A model generated the notes under the pieces. That model worked only from the letters and a program-made list of their open reading frames with translations. It searched no databases and was not told where the DNA came from. 12,094 nucleotides of DNA, from assembly GCA_028875955.1 (NCBI GenBank), contig JAGWTX010000016.1, forward strand, positions 1-12,094. Reading direction: 5' to 3'. Source of the stretch: Bacteroidota bacterium. Lineage in GTDB: Bacteria > Bacteroidota > Bacteroidia > Chitinophagales > Chitinophagaceae. Made by a program: the position numbers and the translations under genes. Positions 1-7,848 of the stretch are shown here, in pieces. Numbering within the stretch: the stretch's first letter is position 1; every line of letters starts with the position of its first letter.

Positions 1-128
1 TTTTCACGCTTCAGTTTTATTTCAACCCTCTTTCTTCCTGCTCATTCTATTTTTCTTGTCTGAAACTGTTTAGTGGGGGTTTATCCGTTGAACCCACCTG
101 TTATTTTTTTCAAACTAATAATTACGCT

Positions 129-3100
129 ATGAGATCAATTTCTATGCTCTTTGTTTGCCTATTGCTGTGCATTAGCCAGCTTTTTGCGCAAAACCGGACC
201 ATAAAGGGTTCGGTAACAGATGATAAGGGGGCTTTTGTGGCCAATGCATCTGTGGTTGTAAAAGGAACTTCCATTGGCACGGTAACCGATGCCGGTGGTA
301 ATTTCTCCATTTCAGTTCCGGCTTCTGCCAGAATTTTAGTGATCAGTTCCCTGAATTTCGCACCGCAGGAAATTAACCTTTCCGGTAAAAACCAATTTTC
401 CATCAAACTGCTGCCCACAGCAGAGAATCTGGATGAAGTAGTCGTAACCGGTTATGGTACAGTAAAAAAAGTAAACTCTACTGCATCACAGGCTAAAATC
501 GGTGGCAAACAGATTGAAAACGTTCCGGTTGCTTCGCTCGACAGGGGTTTACAGGGAAAAGTGGCGGGTTTGCAATCCAGCAGTGCCAATGGCCAACCGG
601 GTTCCAATCAGGATGTCAGGATCCGGGGTATCGGTTCTTTCACGGCATCGGCATCTCCCTTATATGTGGTGGATGGGGTTCAGATTGTAACCGGTGATTT
701 ATCCAGTGCCGTTCAGACCACGAACGTGTTATCAACCATTAATCCAAATGATATCGAGGATATCGCGGTGTTAAAGGATGCAGCTGCTACTTCCATCTAT
801 GGTTCCAGAGGAGCCAATGGGGTGATAGTCATCACCACCAAAAGGGGAAGGGCCGGGAAAACCCAATTCCGTTTTGATACCGAAGTTGGTCAAACCAATT
901 ATGCCAATATTCCAGATGCAGGTAAGCCCATTGGACGCGATGACTGGTTTACGCTTTTAAAAGAAGGTTTGGTGAATGGAGGATACTCTGCAACCCAGAT
1001 CACCAATACCATGGCCAGCTATGGGTTTGGAAATGGCGTGGATATCAATTGGCTGGATCTGACTACCCGAAAAGGAACACAGCAACAATACAATTTGAGC
1101 ATGACTGCCGGTGATGCCAAAACACAGATCTTCATGTCGGGGGGCTATTTTAAACAGGAAGCCACCAATATTGGGGCAGACCTTAAAAGGATTTCAGGTA
1201 ATATAAAAGTCACCCATAACATTTCTTCTAAGCTCAGTCTGTCTACCAACTGGAATATTGGTAATATTTTACAGAACACACCGCCTTCAGGACCTGGTCA
1301 GTTTGCCAATCCTTATTATGTGTCATTAACCCTGCGCCCTACGCAGAATCCGTTTAACCCGGATGGATCTTATAATATCGGGACAACGGATAACTTAAGT
1401 TTTCCTGCGCATTATAATCCCTTATATGTGATCGCAAATGATAAATATATTGTACGGAACACGCAGATCATTGGTGGCGGAAGTCTGGAATATAAGATCC
1501 TGAATGGATTGAAATTCACTTCGCATATCGGTATCCAGGACAACAGGATGGAAGAGAGTGTCTTTCAGAACCCCTTTCATGGCGATGGAGTAGCCGTGGG
1601 TGGTTTTGGACAGAACAATTTTACCAGGGCCTTTTTATGGGATTGGTATAACCAGTTGGATTATCATACCGATCTTTTACGGAACAAGAAACTGAGCGCC
1701 GATTTCAAACTGGGTTATGAGGCCAATAAGTATAATTATTACAGGATACAGGCAGCTTCCCAGAACTATCCACCCACCGCTGATCTGCCACTGGCAACCA
1801 ATGCAGCCACTGCTACGCAAGGTTCTGCGGATGCGGCCAATTATACGTTTGCTTCCATGTATTCCAGCGCCAACTTCAGTTATGATAGCCGCTTTTCATT
1901 GTACGGCAGTTTCAGAAGGGATGGATCATCCAGATTTGGTGCCAATAACCAATATGGTAATTTCTGGGCGGTAGGTGCAGCCTGGAATATCAATAACGAA
2001 GCTTTTATGGAGCAGTTGAAAGCGATCTCCCTGTTAAAGCTGAGGGGTTCCTATGGTTCTACGGGTAATGCGGGAATCGGGAATTACCAGTGGCGACAGA
2101 CCTATGGTTATGGAGCCAACTACAACGGAAATGCTGGCGGAACCTTTAATAATATCGGAAACATTGACCTGACCTGGGAAAAAACCAATCAGACAGATAT
2201 CGGTCTGGATCTGGGATTGTTTAAAAACAGGATCAATATCGTAGTGGATTGGTATAAGAAACTGACAGACGGTTTATTATTCAATAAACCTATTTCACTG
2301 ACAACCGGTTTTGGAAGCATCCTGAGCAATGTTGGTAAGATTGAAAACAAGGGTATTGAATTTACCATCAATGCAAGGGCTGTGGATATTCGTAATTTTT
2401 CATGGGATATCGGATTCAATATTTCCCACAATCAGAACAGGGTGGTTAGCCTGCCCGGTGGACAGGATATCGCCAATGGAATATTCCGGCTTTCTGAAGG
2501 AAGGGATATCCAATCCTACTATACAAGAGCCCTGAAGGGAGTGGATCCTGCCACAGGCGTGGAGTTATGGTATAAAGATGCCACCAAAGCAACCACCACA
2601 CCCACTTATGCCAGCGCAGCACTTCAATTTGTAGACAAGAGTGGTTCTCCCTCTTATTTCGGATCACTCAGCAATAGTTTCTCTTACAAGGGCTACTATA
2701 TAAGTGGTGATCTGTATTATAACTATGGAAACTATGTGACAGACAGGTATAGCCAGTACTTCCTGAACGCACAATTCCCGACAAGGGGCAAATATGCCAT
2801 CAACTTGACACGCTGGCAGAAACCGGGTGATATTACATCCATCCCCAAATACATATACGGACAAACCAACCAGTCAAATGGAGAACGCCAGTTGTATAAA
2901 GGCGATTATGTACGGTTACGGAACATTACCATCGGGTATCGTATGGAAGATAAAAACCTGTTAAGCAAACTGCATCTTACCAGCCTGAATTTTTATGTGC
3001 GTGGAACCAATATCTGGACAAAAACCTATGATAAATTATTGCCTTTTGATCCGGAACAGGGAGCAGATAGCCAGAATAATGAAGGTTTCTTAAATCCAAA

Positions 3101-3134
3101 AACCATCACACTGGGGTTGAATATCGGTTTCTAA
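129..3134 (+). CDS. SusC/RagA-family TonB-linked outer membrane transporter
   Basis: This 1001-residue protein is a SusC-type TonB-dependent receptor, the barrel half of a SusCD nutrient importer in the outer membrane. Residues 1-20 form a signal peptide that ends LFA before Q21. Residues about 24-95 are a carboxypeptidase-regulatory-like beta domain (IKGSVTDDKG... GTVTDAGGNFSI). A TonB-box-like segment, DEVVVTGYG, lies at 102-110. The plug domain follows and carries the SusC signature motifs RIRGIG (164-169), YVVDGV (179-184), LKDAAATSIYGSRGANG (215-231) and VITTKRG (234-240). The rest is the 22-strand barrel type, ending in the C-terminal aromatic strand LGLNIGF. The length is normal for the family. 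The ATG at 129 is chosen because the signal peptide begins there. The SusD partner follows 33 bases downstream and is probably cotranscribed. The family assignment is secure. The substrate cannot be read from the sequence, and no glycoside hydrolase gene lies nearby. Confidence 0.96.
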   Translation: MRSISMLFVCLLLCISQLFAQNRTIKGSVTDDKGAFVANASVVVKGTSIGTVTDAGGNFSISVPASARILVISSLNFAPQEINLSGKNQFSIKLLPTAENLDEVVVTGYGTVKKVNSTASQAKIGGKQIENVPVASLDRGLQGKVAGLQSSSANGQPGSNQDVRIRGIGSFTASASPLYVVDGVQIVTGDLSSAVQTTNVLSTINPNDIEDIAVLKDAAATSIYGSRGANGVIVITTKRGRAGKTQFRFDTEVGQTNYANIPDAGKPIGRDDWFTLLKEGLVNGGYSATQITNTMASYGFGNGVDINWLDLTTRKGTQQQYNLSMTAGDAKTQIFMSGGYFKQEATNIGADLKRISGNIKVTHNISSKLSLSTNWNIGNILQNTPPSGPGQFANPYYVSLTLRPTQNPFNPDGSYNIGTTDNLSFPAHYNPLYVIANDKYIVRNTQIIGGGSLEYKILNGLKFTSHIGIQDNRMEESVFQNPFHGDGVAVGGFGQNNFTRAFLWDWYNQLDYHTDLLRNKKLSADFKLGYEANKYNYYRIQAASQNYPPTADLPLATNAATATQGSADAANYTFASMYSSANFSYDSRFSLYGSFRRDGSSRFGANNQYGNFWAVGAAWNINNEAFMEQLKAISLLKLRGSYGSTGNAGIGNYQWRQTYGYGANYNGNAGGTFNNIGNIDLTWEKTNQTDIGLDLGLFKNRINIVVDWYKKLTDGLLFNKPISLTTGFGSILSNVGKIENKGIEFTINARAVDIRNFSWDIGFNISHNQNRVVSLPGGQDIANGIFRLSEGRDIQSYYTRALKGVDPATGVELWYKDATKATTTPTYASAALQFVDKSGSPSYFGSLSNSFSYKGYYISGDLYYNYGNYVTDRYSQYFLNAQFPTRGKYAINLTRWQKPGDITSIPKYIYGQTNQSNGERQLYKGDYVRLRNITIGYRMEDKNLLSKLHLTSLNFYVRGTNIWTKTYDKLLPFDPEQGADSQNNEGFLNPKTITLGLNIGF

Positions 3135-3167
3135 GGTTATCATTATTTGAAAACAAAACAATTTTTT

Positions 3168-4646
3168 ATGAAAATGAAATATAAAATACAGTTGGTTGGT
3201 TTTGCATTCGTCATGCTGATCTTCTCTTCCTGTACCAAATCCTTTCTGGATCAAAAACCCTATAACTCGGTACCCGCAGACGGCGCCTTGAAAAATGACG
3301 CAGATATGAATGCGGCGATGAATGGGGTCTATGCATCCCTCCGTTCTGTGGATCTGTATGGGCTTACGCTTTTTATCAAAGGTGACCTGATGTCTGATAA
3401 CTGTTTTCTGACTTCTGCCAACTCAGGCAGGTACCTGTCTATGAACCAGTATAACATGATCAATACAGATGGCTATGCCAACAATGTTTGGGCTAATGCA
3501 TATACCACCATCAAGAATGCAAACCTGATTATCAATTCAAATATTGCCTCGAACGATAATGTGAGTCAGTTAAAGGCGGAAGCCTTAACAGTAAGGGCTT
3601 TGATGCATTTTGAACTTGTCAGAAACTATGGAACGCCCTATACGGTTGATCCTTCAAAACCTGGTGTGCCCATCGTGTTGTCCTTTAACCAGAACGCACT
3701 GCCTGCCAGAAATACGGTCAAGGAAGTCTATACCCAGATCATCAATGATCTGACAGCGGCTGCCGGACAGGTAAAGTTTACGATGAACAATACCATGACA
3801 TTTAATGCAACCGGGTCATCAAGGGTTTTAAATACATCCTATATCACCAAATATGCCATTTCTGCCTTACTGGCCCGCGTGTACCAGCAAATGGGCGACT
3901 GGGCAAATGCAAAAACCGCAGCACTGGATGTGGTGAATAATGGCGGATTTACCCTGACCTCAAGTGCCGGGCTGGCTGGTTACTGGGCAAACGGAACACC
4001 CAGGACCGATAAAGTGGAAACGATCTTTGAAGTGACACAGGATGCCAATAACAACAATGCAGGTAACGGCTTAACCTTAAGTGGTTTGTATCTTCCGGCA
4101 GCAGCTCCTTATAAGGGAAACTATGGGGATGTACTGGCGAATGCTTCCTTGTATAACCTGTATAGCAATACCGATGTACGTAAAAACCTGATCACGGTTG
4201 GGTCAAGGGCTGGCCAGGTGAGTGCAGCTTATATCTGTCGGAAATATTCCGGAAACACCACCGATTATGATGATACAAAAGTATTGCGCTATGCGGATGT
4301 TCTGTTGATACTGGCAGAAGCCTACTATAACCTGGGCGATATTGCCAATGCAAATCTGGTTTTGAACCAGGTTGCGAAACAAAGAGATCCTTCTTTTACC
4401 GGATACATTGATCTGGGTGCACAAGCACTGGAAAATATTCTTACCGAAAGAAGAAAGGAACTGGCTTTTGAAGGCTCCCGTTTCTGGGACCTGGTCAGAT
4501 TGAAAAGGACATTTGTAAAAGTGCAGGATCAGGATGCACCCCAGAATAATTTAACCATTGTTCCCGGAGATCCGAAACTGATCTTCCCCATCCCGCTGAA
4601 CGAAACCAATGTAAATACGACCATAGCCCAGAACCCGGGTTACTAG
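3168..4646 (+). CDS. SusD/RagB-family nutrient-binding outer membrane lipoprotein
   Basis: This is a SusD-like surface lipoprotein that caps the preceding SusC barrel and captures its substrate. Counted from the ATG at 3168 it has 492 residues. A signal sequence (MKMKYKIQLVGFAFVMLIFSSC) would be lipidated at Cys22, followed by TKSFLDQKPYNSVP, a typical SusD start. The middle carries the TPR-like SusD helices, including KAEALTVRALMHFELVRNYG. The C-terminal part has the family hallmark ERRKELAFEGSRFWDLVRLKR, and the protein ends PIPLNETNVNTTIAQNPGY, where SusD proteins usually end. The frame is also open upstream to a TTG at 3147, and a third possible start is the ATG at 3174. I prefer 3168 because it is an ATG and gives a compact lipoprotein signal. 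A strong terminator follows the gene. The ligand is unknown. The family call is secure. Confidence 0.95.
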   Translation: MKMKYKIQLVGFAFVMLIFSSCTKSFLDQKPYNSVPADGALKNDADMNAAMNGVYASLRSVDLYGLTLFIKGDLMSDNCFLTSANSGRYLSMNQYNMINTDGYANNVWANAYTTIKNANLIINSNIASNDNVSQLKAEALTVRALMHFELVRNYGTPYTVDPSKPGVPIVLSFNQNALPARNTVKEVYTQIINDLTAAAGQVKFTMNNTMTFNATGSSRVLNTSYITKYAISALLARVYQQMGDWANAKTAALDVVNNGGFTLTSSAGLAGYWANGTPRTDKVETIFEVTQDANNNNAGNGLTLSGLYLPAAAPYKGNYGDVLANASLYNLYSNTDVRKNLITVGSRAGQVSAAYICRKYSGNTTDYDDTKVLRYADVLLILAEAYYNLGDIANANLVLNQVAKQRDPSFTGYIDLGAQALENILTERRKELAFEGSRFWDLVRLKRTFVKVQDQDAPQNNLTIVPGDPKLIFPIPLNETNVNTTIAQNPGY

Positions 4647-4670
4647 GTTGCCAAAAAATAAATAAATGGG

Positions 4671-4702
4671 AAGCGCTATTCATTGAGTAGCGCTTTTCTT
4701 TT
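4671..4702 (+). terminator. Intrinsic terminator of the susC-susD operon
   Basis: An 8-bp perfect stem (AAGCGCTA at 4671-4678 and TAGCGCTT at 4688-4695) with a 9-base loop is followed directly by a T-rich run (TTTTCTTTT). It lies 25 bases after the susD stop codon. The hairpin could also slow transcripts arriving from the convergent kinase-like gene, but the minus-strand side has no immediate T run. Confidence 0.85.
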
Positions 4703-4747
4703 GTGCGAATGACATGTTGAAAAATGCTGCCAGACCAAAACGGTTCT

Positions 4748-5839
4748 TTAGTTTACAGCCTTTCCCAGGTCAATGGCCAATTGTATGGTAAAACTGTTCT
4801 CCTTGATGATGATGTTTACCTGGTTGCTTCCCGGGTACAATATCTCCAGCCTTTTTCTCAATTGATCCGTTGCAGCGGAATTATAGGTTAAGATATTGGA
4901 AGTTTCAACAGGTTTGCTGTTCGTTACCTGTAATAAGATCCGGGTTCCTTCTATCTGTAAATCGATATTTGTCCAGTGTTTATCGGTGATCTTTTCGGTA
5001 AACTGTCTCACATTGCTTTCCACAAATGGGAATAGCAAATAGGGGGGCACAGTCAGCTCTCCGGCATCGCCCTGCTGGTTATACTGTATGGTATAGCGGT
5101 CAGTATTGATCAGCTTTTCGAGTTGTATGAAATTCCGGATAGCTTCAATTTCACCGGCAAGAGAAACGGCCGGTTTATTGCAATCGTCGATCAGGTAAGT
5201 TACGATACGCTGTAGTTTGTCCAGCATATCCGATACTTTATTGGAATGGGAAATAGAAAATGCATAGATCTTCCTTAACAGGTCGGGTATAAAACCGGGT
5301 TGGATATAGGAGTCGATAAAGGTTAGTTCGCGGCTGATCTTCTCAGAACTCACCAATTGCAACTCCTGTTTTTTTATGTGCCACATCTTATAAAACCGGA
5401 TGGATACGGCTACTCCCGTAATCATGATTACCCCGTTTAACCCCCTTAGCAGATCGGTGAATTCGATGTATTCAATTTCAGGCAGCTGATAGAGTTTTCG
5501 TAAGGGGTTGATCAGCCATGTGTAAAAATAGCTGGAGAGGGCTGCGTCGAGTAAAAGGAAGAGCGCGACATATAAAAAGAAAGTAAGGTATTTTTTTTTC
5601 AGCAGGATCTTGGGTATCAGGAAATAGAGGACCGAATAACAAAAGATACAATCAACGGATAAAAGGATTAACAGCTCGAAAAACGTATACTGCATGAAGG
5701 AAGCAAGACCAATGGTTTTGGATCCTGAGCGGGAACTGTAGATGAACATGAAATAGGCAATCCAGCAAAGCCAAAATATAAAGTGCCTGAATAGTCTGTA
5801 TCGGGGGTTGTTTGAGTATACAAAAGAATGCATCGGCAT
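4748..5839 (-). CDS. LytS/YehU-type membrane sensor histidine kinase homologue, probably catalytically dead
   Basis: This 363-residue inner membrane protein has four predicted transmembrane helices (about 16-36, 48-76, 84-109 and 130-150). A cytoplasmic region follows that matches the His_kinase (LytS/YehU) family. Recognisable family pieces are the helix around LDKLQRIVTYLIDDC (206-220), AGEIEAIRNFIQLEKL (228-243), VPPYLLFPFVES (264-275), VTNSKP (305-310) and LRKRLEILYPG (327-337). Key catalytic features are missing. The usual NPHFLFN reads QPGFIPD at 180-186, with Gly where the phosphoacceptor His should be. The N-box ENxxKHG reads ESNVRQF (274-280). The GIGLxN glycine motif before the RLxLLYP segment is replaced by YNSAATDQ. 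Active members usually sit beside a LytTR response regulator gene, but none is in the window. The start at 5839 (MPMHS) has an alternative ATG at 5833. The family call is solid. Loss of kinase activity is inferred from the missing residues. Confidence 0.85.
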   Translation of the reverse strand: MPMHSFVYSNNPRYRLFRHFIFWLCWIAYFMFIYSSRSGSKTIGLASFMQYTFFELLILLSVDCIFCYSVLYFLIPKILLKKKYLTFFLYVALFLLLDAALSSYFYTWLINPLRKLYQLPEIEYIEFTDLLRGLNGVIMITGVAVSIRFYKMWHIKKQELQLVSSEKISRELTFIDSYIQPGFIPDLLRKIYAFSISHSNKVSDMLDKLQRIVTYLIDDCNKPAVSLAGEIEAIRNFIQLEKLINTDRYTIQYNQQGDAGELTVPPYLLFPFVESNVRQFTEKITDKHWTNIDLQIEGTRILLQVTNSKPVETSNILTYNSAATDQLRKRLEILYPGSNQVNIIIKENSFTIQLAIDLGKAVN

Positions 5840-5963
5840 AGCTTTATTTTTTTTCTCATGTACTGCTTGATTCCGTTAGTAATATAAAAATTTTAACAGA
5901 CATTTCTTGTCTAAAATGACTGATCCGCGAATTTTTCTTACTGAAAATGAATACAAGGCAGAT

Positions 5964-5982
5964 GCCCGGAAGAAACCCGGGC
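5964..5982. repeat. GC-rich inverted repeat (hairpin)
   Basis: GCCCGG at 5964-5969 pairs with CCGGGC at 5977-5982 across a 7-base loop. There is no T run on either side, so it is not an intrinsic terminator. It would lie in the 5' leader of any minus-strand transcript reaching the kinase-like gene from upstream. Its function is unknown. Confidence 0.55.
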
Positions 5983-5990
5983 TCTCAGGC

Positions 5991-6016
5991 TATCCATCAT
6001 GCTGTGCTGATGGATA
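5991..6016. repeat. 9-bp perfect inverted repeat (hairpin)
   Basis: TATCCATCA at 5991-5999 and TGATGGATA at 6008-6016 form a perfect 9-bp stem with the 8-base loop TGCTGTGC. There is no adjacent T run. It could be an RNA hairpin in the leader of the kinase-like gene or a protein-binding palindrome. The sequence does not decide between these. Confidence 0.6.
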
Positions 6017-6034
6017 TAAAGAAAGAATGGACAT

Positions 6035-6060
6035 AAAAAAAGCGGGCAAGAATACCCGCT
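6035..6060 (-). terminator. Intrinsic terminator on the minus strand, upstream of the kinase-like gene
   Basis: Read on the minus strand, AGCGGG (6060-6055), an 8-base loop and CCCGCT (6046-6041) run straight into seven T residues (6041-6035). This has terminator form only on the minus strand. No ordinary gene lies upstream on that strand, so it must end either a small RNA or an attenuated leader transcript. See the leader-like element at 6065-6104. Confidence 0.65.
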
Positions 6061-6064
6061 CGGT

Positions 6065-6104
6065 ATGTTGTTTTTTCCTTTAACTAATAACTGATCAACA
6101 ACAT
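6065..6104 (-). promoter_or_regulatory. Possible attenuator leader with tiny ORF (MLLISY)
   Basis: On the minus strand an ATG at 6104 opens a six-codon ORF, MLLISY, that stops with TAG at 6086-6084. Its first eight bases, ATGTTGTT (6104-6097), are perfectly complementary to AACAACAT (6072-6065), which lies just before the terminator at 6060-6035. A short leader ORF, a competing hairpin and a terminator in this order form the usual layout of translation-coupled attenuators. Against this reading, the peptide is very short and has only two Leu and one Ile codons. The only gene downstream is the kinase-like gene about 200 bases away, and no clear promoter is seen. The arrangement is seen in the sequence. 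The function is inference. Confidence 0.35.
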
Positions 6105-6329
6105 GAGAAAATTGTACTGTAATAATTCAACTTTTTTAGGGGGCAAAAAAATCAAAGAAACCGAATGCTGATAATTACCGGTTCAACCACCCTTTTTTGT
6201 GTTTGAATACAGGATGCCTTTTGCAGGAAACCATTTCCGTTGATTTTTTTTGTCCTTTGTGTAAGGATTGATGAATGGCCATGCTTATTTCAGATTTTAT
6301 GAATAATTTGGGCGACAAACCAAACGTAC

Positions 6330-7793
6330 ATGAGAAAAACCGCCCTATTTACCCTTTTGTTGCTGATCCTATCCGAAAGCACAGAGGCCCAGGCCAAGGC
6401 AGAATGGAATGCTATTTTCGCCAGTATCAATCAGGAAGTATTAGCGCATTCAAAAGCGTATTCATCGCTCAAGACCGCAACCGAAACGATCGGACATCGT
6501 CTTACAGGCTCGGCCAATGGAAAAAAGGCGGAGTCTTTCGCCTATGACCTATTGAAATCCTATGGTTTTACCGATCTGCGTTACCAGCCTTTTGAAGTGG
6601 AAAGCTGGAGCAGGGGTTCCCTTGCTGTATCCATGGGACCTGATTCCAGACATCTGGAGCCTGTTAAGTCAGTCGCACTAGCCCATTCACCGGTAAAAGT
6701 GGATCTGACAGATGAAGTGGTGGATATGGGAAATGGTTTGGAAGAGGATTATGCATCGAATCCCGAAAAAGCAAAGGGTAAAATTGCCCTGGTTTACCTG
6801 GGTATGCTTCCTGGTTCAAAACCAGGCACCAGAAGTCTCCATCGTTCAGAAAAAACAGCGATTGCCATCAAATACGGGGCAAAAGGGATCATTGTGATCA
6901 ATACGGCAGCAGGCGGTATTTTGCTTACGGGTACGGCTTCGGTTACGGGCAAACTGATTCCCATTCCAGCCGTATGTATCGGAAAAGAAGCGGGTATGGA
7001 GTGGAAGGAGAAACTGAAGACCGGTACTTTGTATGCACATATCGCCATGACCAATTTTTCGGGAATGATCAAAGCCAGAAACGTGATAGCCACTATTAAA
7101 GGATCCAGTATCCCCAACGAAAAAATTGTGGTAGGTGGGCATCTCGATAGCTGGGATCTGGCAACAGGGGCAATTGACAACGGGATCGGTTCGTTTTCAG
7201 TGCTGGATATGGCCAGAACATTTCAGGTCTTACATTTAAAACCCGCCAGGACCATTGAGTTTGTCATGTTCATGGGTGAGGAGGAAGGGCTGCTCGGGTC
7301 AAAAGCTTATGTAGCAGCAGCTGTGAAAGATAAAAGTATCGATCAGCTCAGGTATATGCTCAATTATGATATGACCAATAACCCGAAAGGCTTTTCGACT
7401 TCAGCAGCAGACAGTAAGGATTTGTTTCAATCCATTGGAAATATCGCTCATTCCCTGGACACCAATTTCACCAATGTCTTTCGGAGCGGCGCAGGTTTGC
7501 ATAGTGATCATGAACCCTTCATGTTACAGGGGGTACCAACCGGAGGAAGTACCGGTGGTGGATTACCCAATAATGCCGGCCCCTGTTACCATGCAGACTG
7601 TGATGTTTTCTCCTTGGTTGATGAAACCGGAATCAGGAATACGGTTCGTTTCAGCAGCATGCTGTTATACGGGATCGCAGATGCACCGGTCATCGTATCC
7701 AAACATTTCACAGATGCCGAAACCAGGGATTTCCTGCTAAAAAACAATTTAAAAGAAGCGTTACAGTTGCAGGGTGAGTGGCGTTGGGATTAA
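6330..7793 (+). CDS. Secreted M28-family zinc metallopeptidase with PA insert (carboxypeptidase Q-like)
   Basis: This 487-residue exported peptidase probably removes terminal residues from peptides in the periplasm or outside the cell. Residues 1-21 are a signal peptide ending EAQA. Residues about 125-245 look like a PA (protease-associated) domain (KGKIALVYLG, IKYGAKGIIVIN, IPAVCIGKEAG). The M28 catalytic residues are all present: His271 and catalytic Asp273 in GGHLDSWD, bridging Asp283 in GAIDNGIG, Glu317-Glu318 in GEEEGLLGS, Asp347 in LNYDMT and His421 in CYHADCD. Cys419 and Cys424 flank that last His and could form a disulfide. The order of M28 core with PA insert resembles the carboxypeptidase Q/PGCP group, so either aminopeptidase or dipeptidase activity is possible. 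The ATG at 6330 is chosen because it begins the signal peptide. The gene stands alone and ends in a strong terminator. The substrate is not predictable. Confidence 0.92.
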   Translation: MRKTALFTLLLLILSESTEAQAKAEWNAIFASINQEVLAHSKAYSSLKTATETIGHRLTGSANGKKAESFAYDLLKSYGFTDLRYQPFEVESWSRGSLAVSMGPDSRHLEPVKSVALAHSPVKVDLTDEVVDMGNGLEEDYASNPEKAKGKIALVYLGMLPGSKPGTRSLHRSEKTAIAIKYGAKGIIVINTAAGGILLTGTASVTGKLIPIPAVCIGKEAGMEWKEKLKTGTLYAHIAMTNFSGMIKARNVIATIKGSSIPNEKIVVGGHLDSWDLATGAIDNGIGSFSVLDMARTFQVLHLKPARTIEFVMFMGEEEGLLGSKAYVAAAVKDKSIDQLRYMLNYDMTNNPKGFSTSAADSKDLFQSIGNIAHSLDTNFTNVFRSGAGLHSDHEPFMLQGVPTGGSTGGGLPNNAGPCYHADCDVFSLVDETGIRNTVRFSSMLLYGIADAPVIVSKHFTDAETRDFLLKNNLKEALQLQGEWRWD

Positions 7794-7817
7794 GGAGAAA
7801 TATTGTATAAACGTATC

Positions 7818-7848
7818 AAAGCCGCTGCTAAACGTCAGCGGCTTTTTT
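7818..7848 (+). terminator. Intrinsic terminator of the M28 peptidase gene, overlapping the PAP2 3' end
   Basis: A perfect 10-bp stem (AAAGCCGCTG at 7818-7827 and CAGCGGCTTT at 7836-7845) with an 8-base loop is followed by T residues to 7848, starting 25 bases after the peptidase stop codon. The loop contains the stop codon of the convergent PAP2 gene, so the right arm is also PAP2 coding sequence. On the minus strand the hairpin is followed by only a short T run, so it may act weakly in both directions. Confidence 0.88.

Larger units (their letters stand above)
5840..6329. other. 490-base intergenic region between divergent genes, rich in inverted repeats
   Basis: No convincing protein gene of ordinary size lies here. 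The stretch separates the minus-strand kinase-like gene from the plus-strand peptidase and should hold both promoters. I could not find a clean TTG...TAnnTTTG promoter for either gene. What can be seen is a short inverted repeat AGACA/TGTCT (5898-5912), two stable hairpins (5964-5982 and 5991-6016), a minus-strand terminator (6035-6060), and a tiny minus-strand ORF with a pairing partner (6065-6104). The rest, 6105-6329, is AT-rich without clear structure. A lone minus-strand TACGTTTG box (6321-6328) lacks a -33 partner. Confidence 0.6.

Noticed and set aside
48..55. TATTTTTC as a -7 box for the susC promoter
   Set aside because: The last base does not fit TAnnTTTG and no TTG lies at the right distance upstream, so the support is too thin.
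73..97. Imperfect hairpin GTGGG(GG)TT / AACCCAC in the leader of the SusC gene
   Set aside because: It is interrupted by two unpaired G residues, has no T run and no known match. It is too weak to call a regulator.
5898..5912. AGACA/TGTCT inverted repeat as an operator for the kinase-like gene
   Set aside because: Five-base arms are common by chance and no promoter could be placed around them.
6103..6171. Plus-strand 22-codon ORF starting MRKLYCNN in the intergenic region
   Set aside because: It has no coding signs, no promoter and no recognisable domain, and it is likely chance in AT-rich DNA.
6321..6328. Minus-strand TACGTTTG as the promoter of the leader-like element
   Set aside because: There is no -33 partner, it lies over 200 bases from the element, and it sits next to the peptidase start. 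A single eight-base match is expected by chance in this much sequence.
6275..6547. 90-codon plus-strand ORF overlapping the start of the M28 peptidase
   Set aside because: It lies mostly in another frame of the peptidase coding region and its sequence looks like a frame shadow.
6794..7180. 128-codon minus-strand ORF inside the peptidase gene
   Set aside because: It is antisense to a conserved catalytic gene and has no domain signature of its own.
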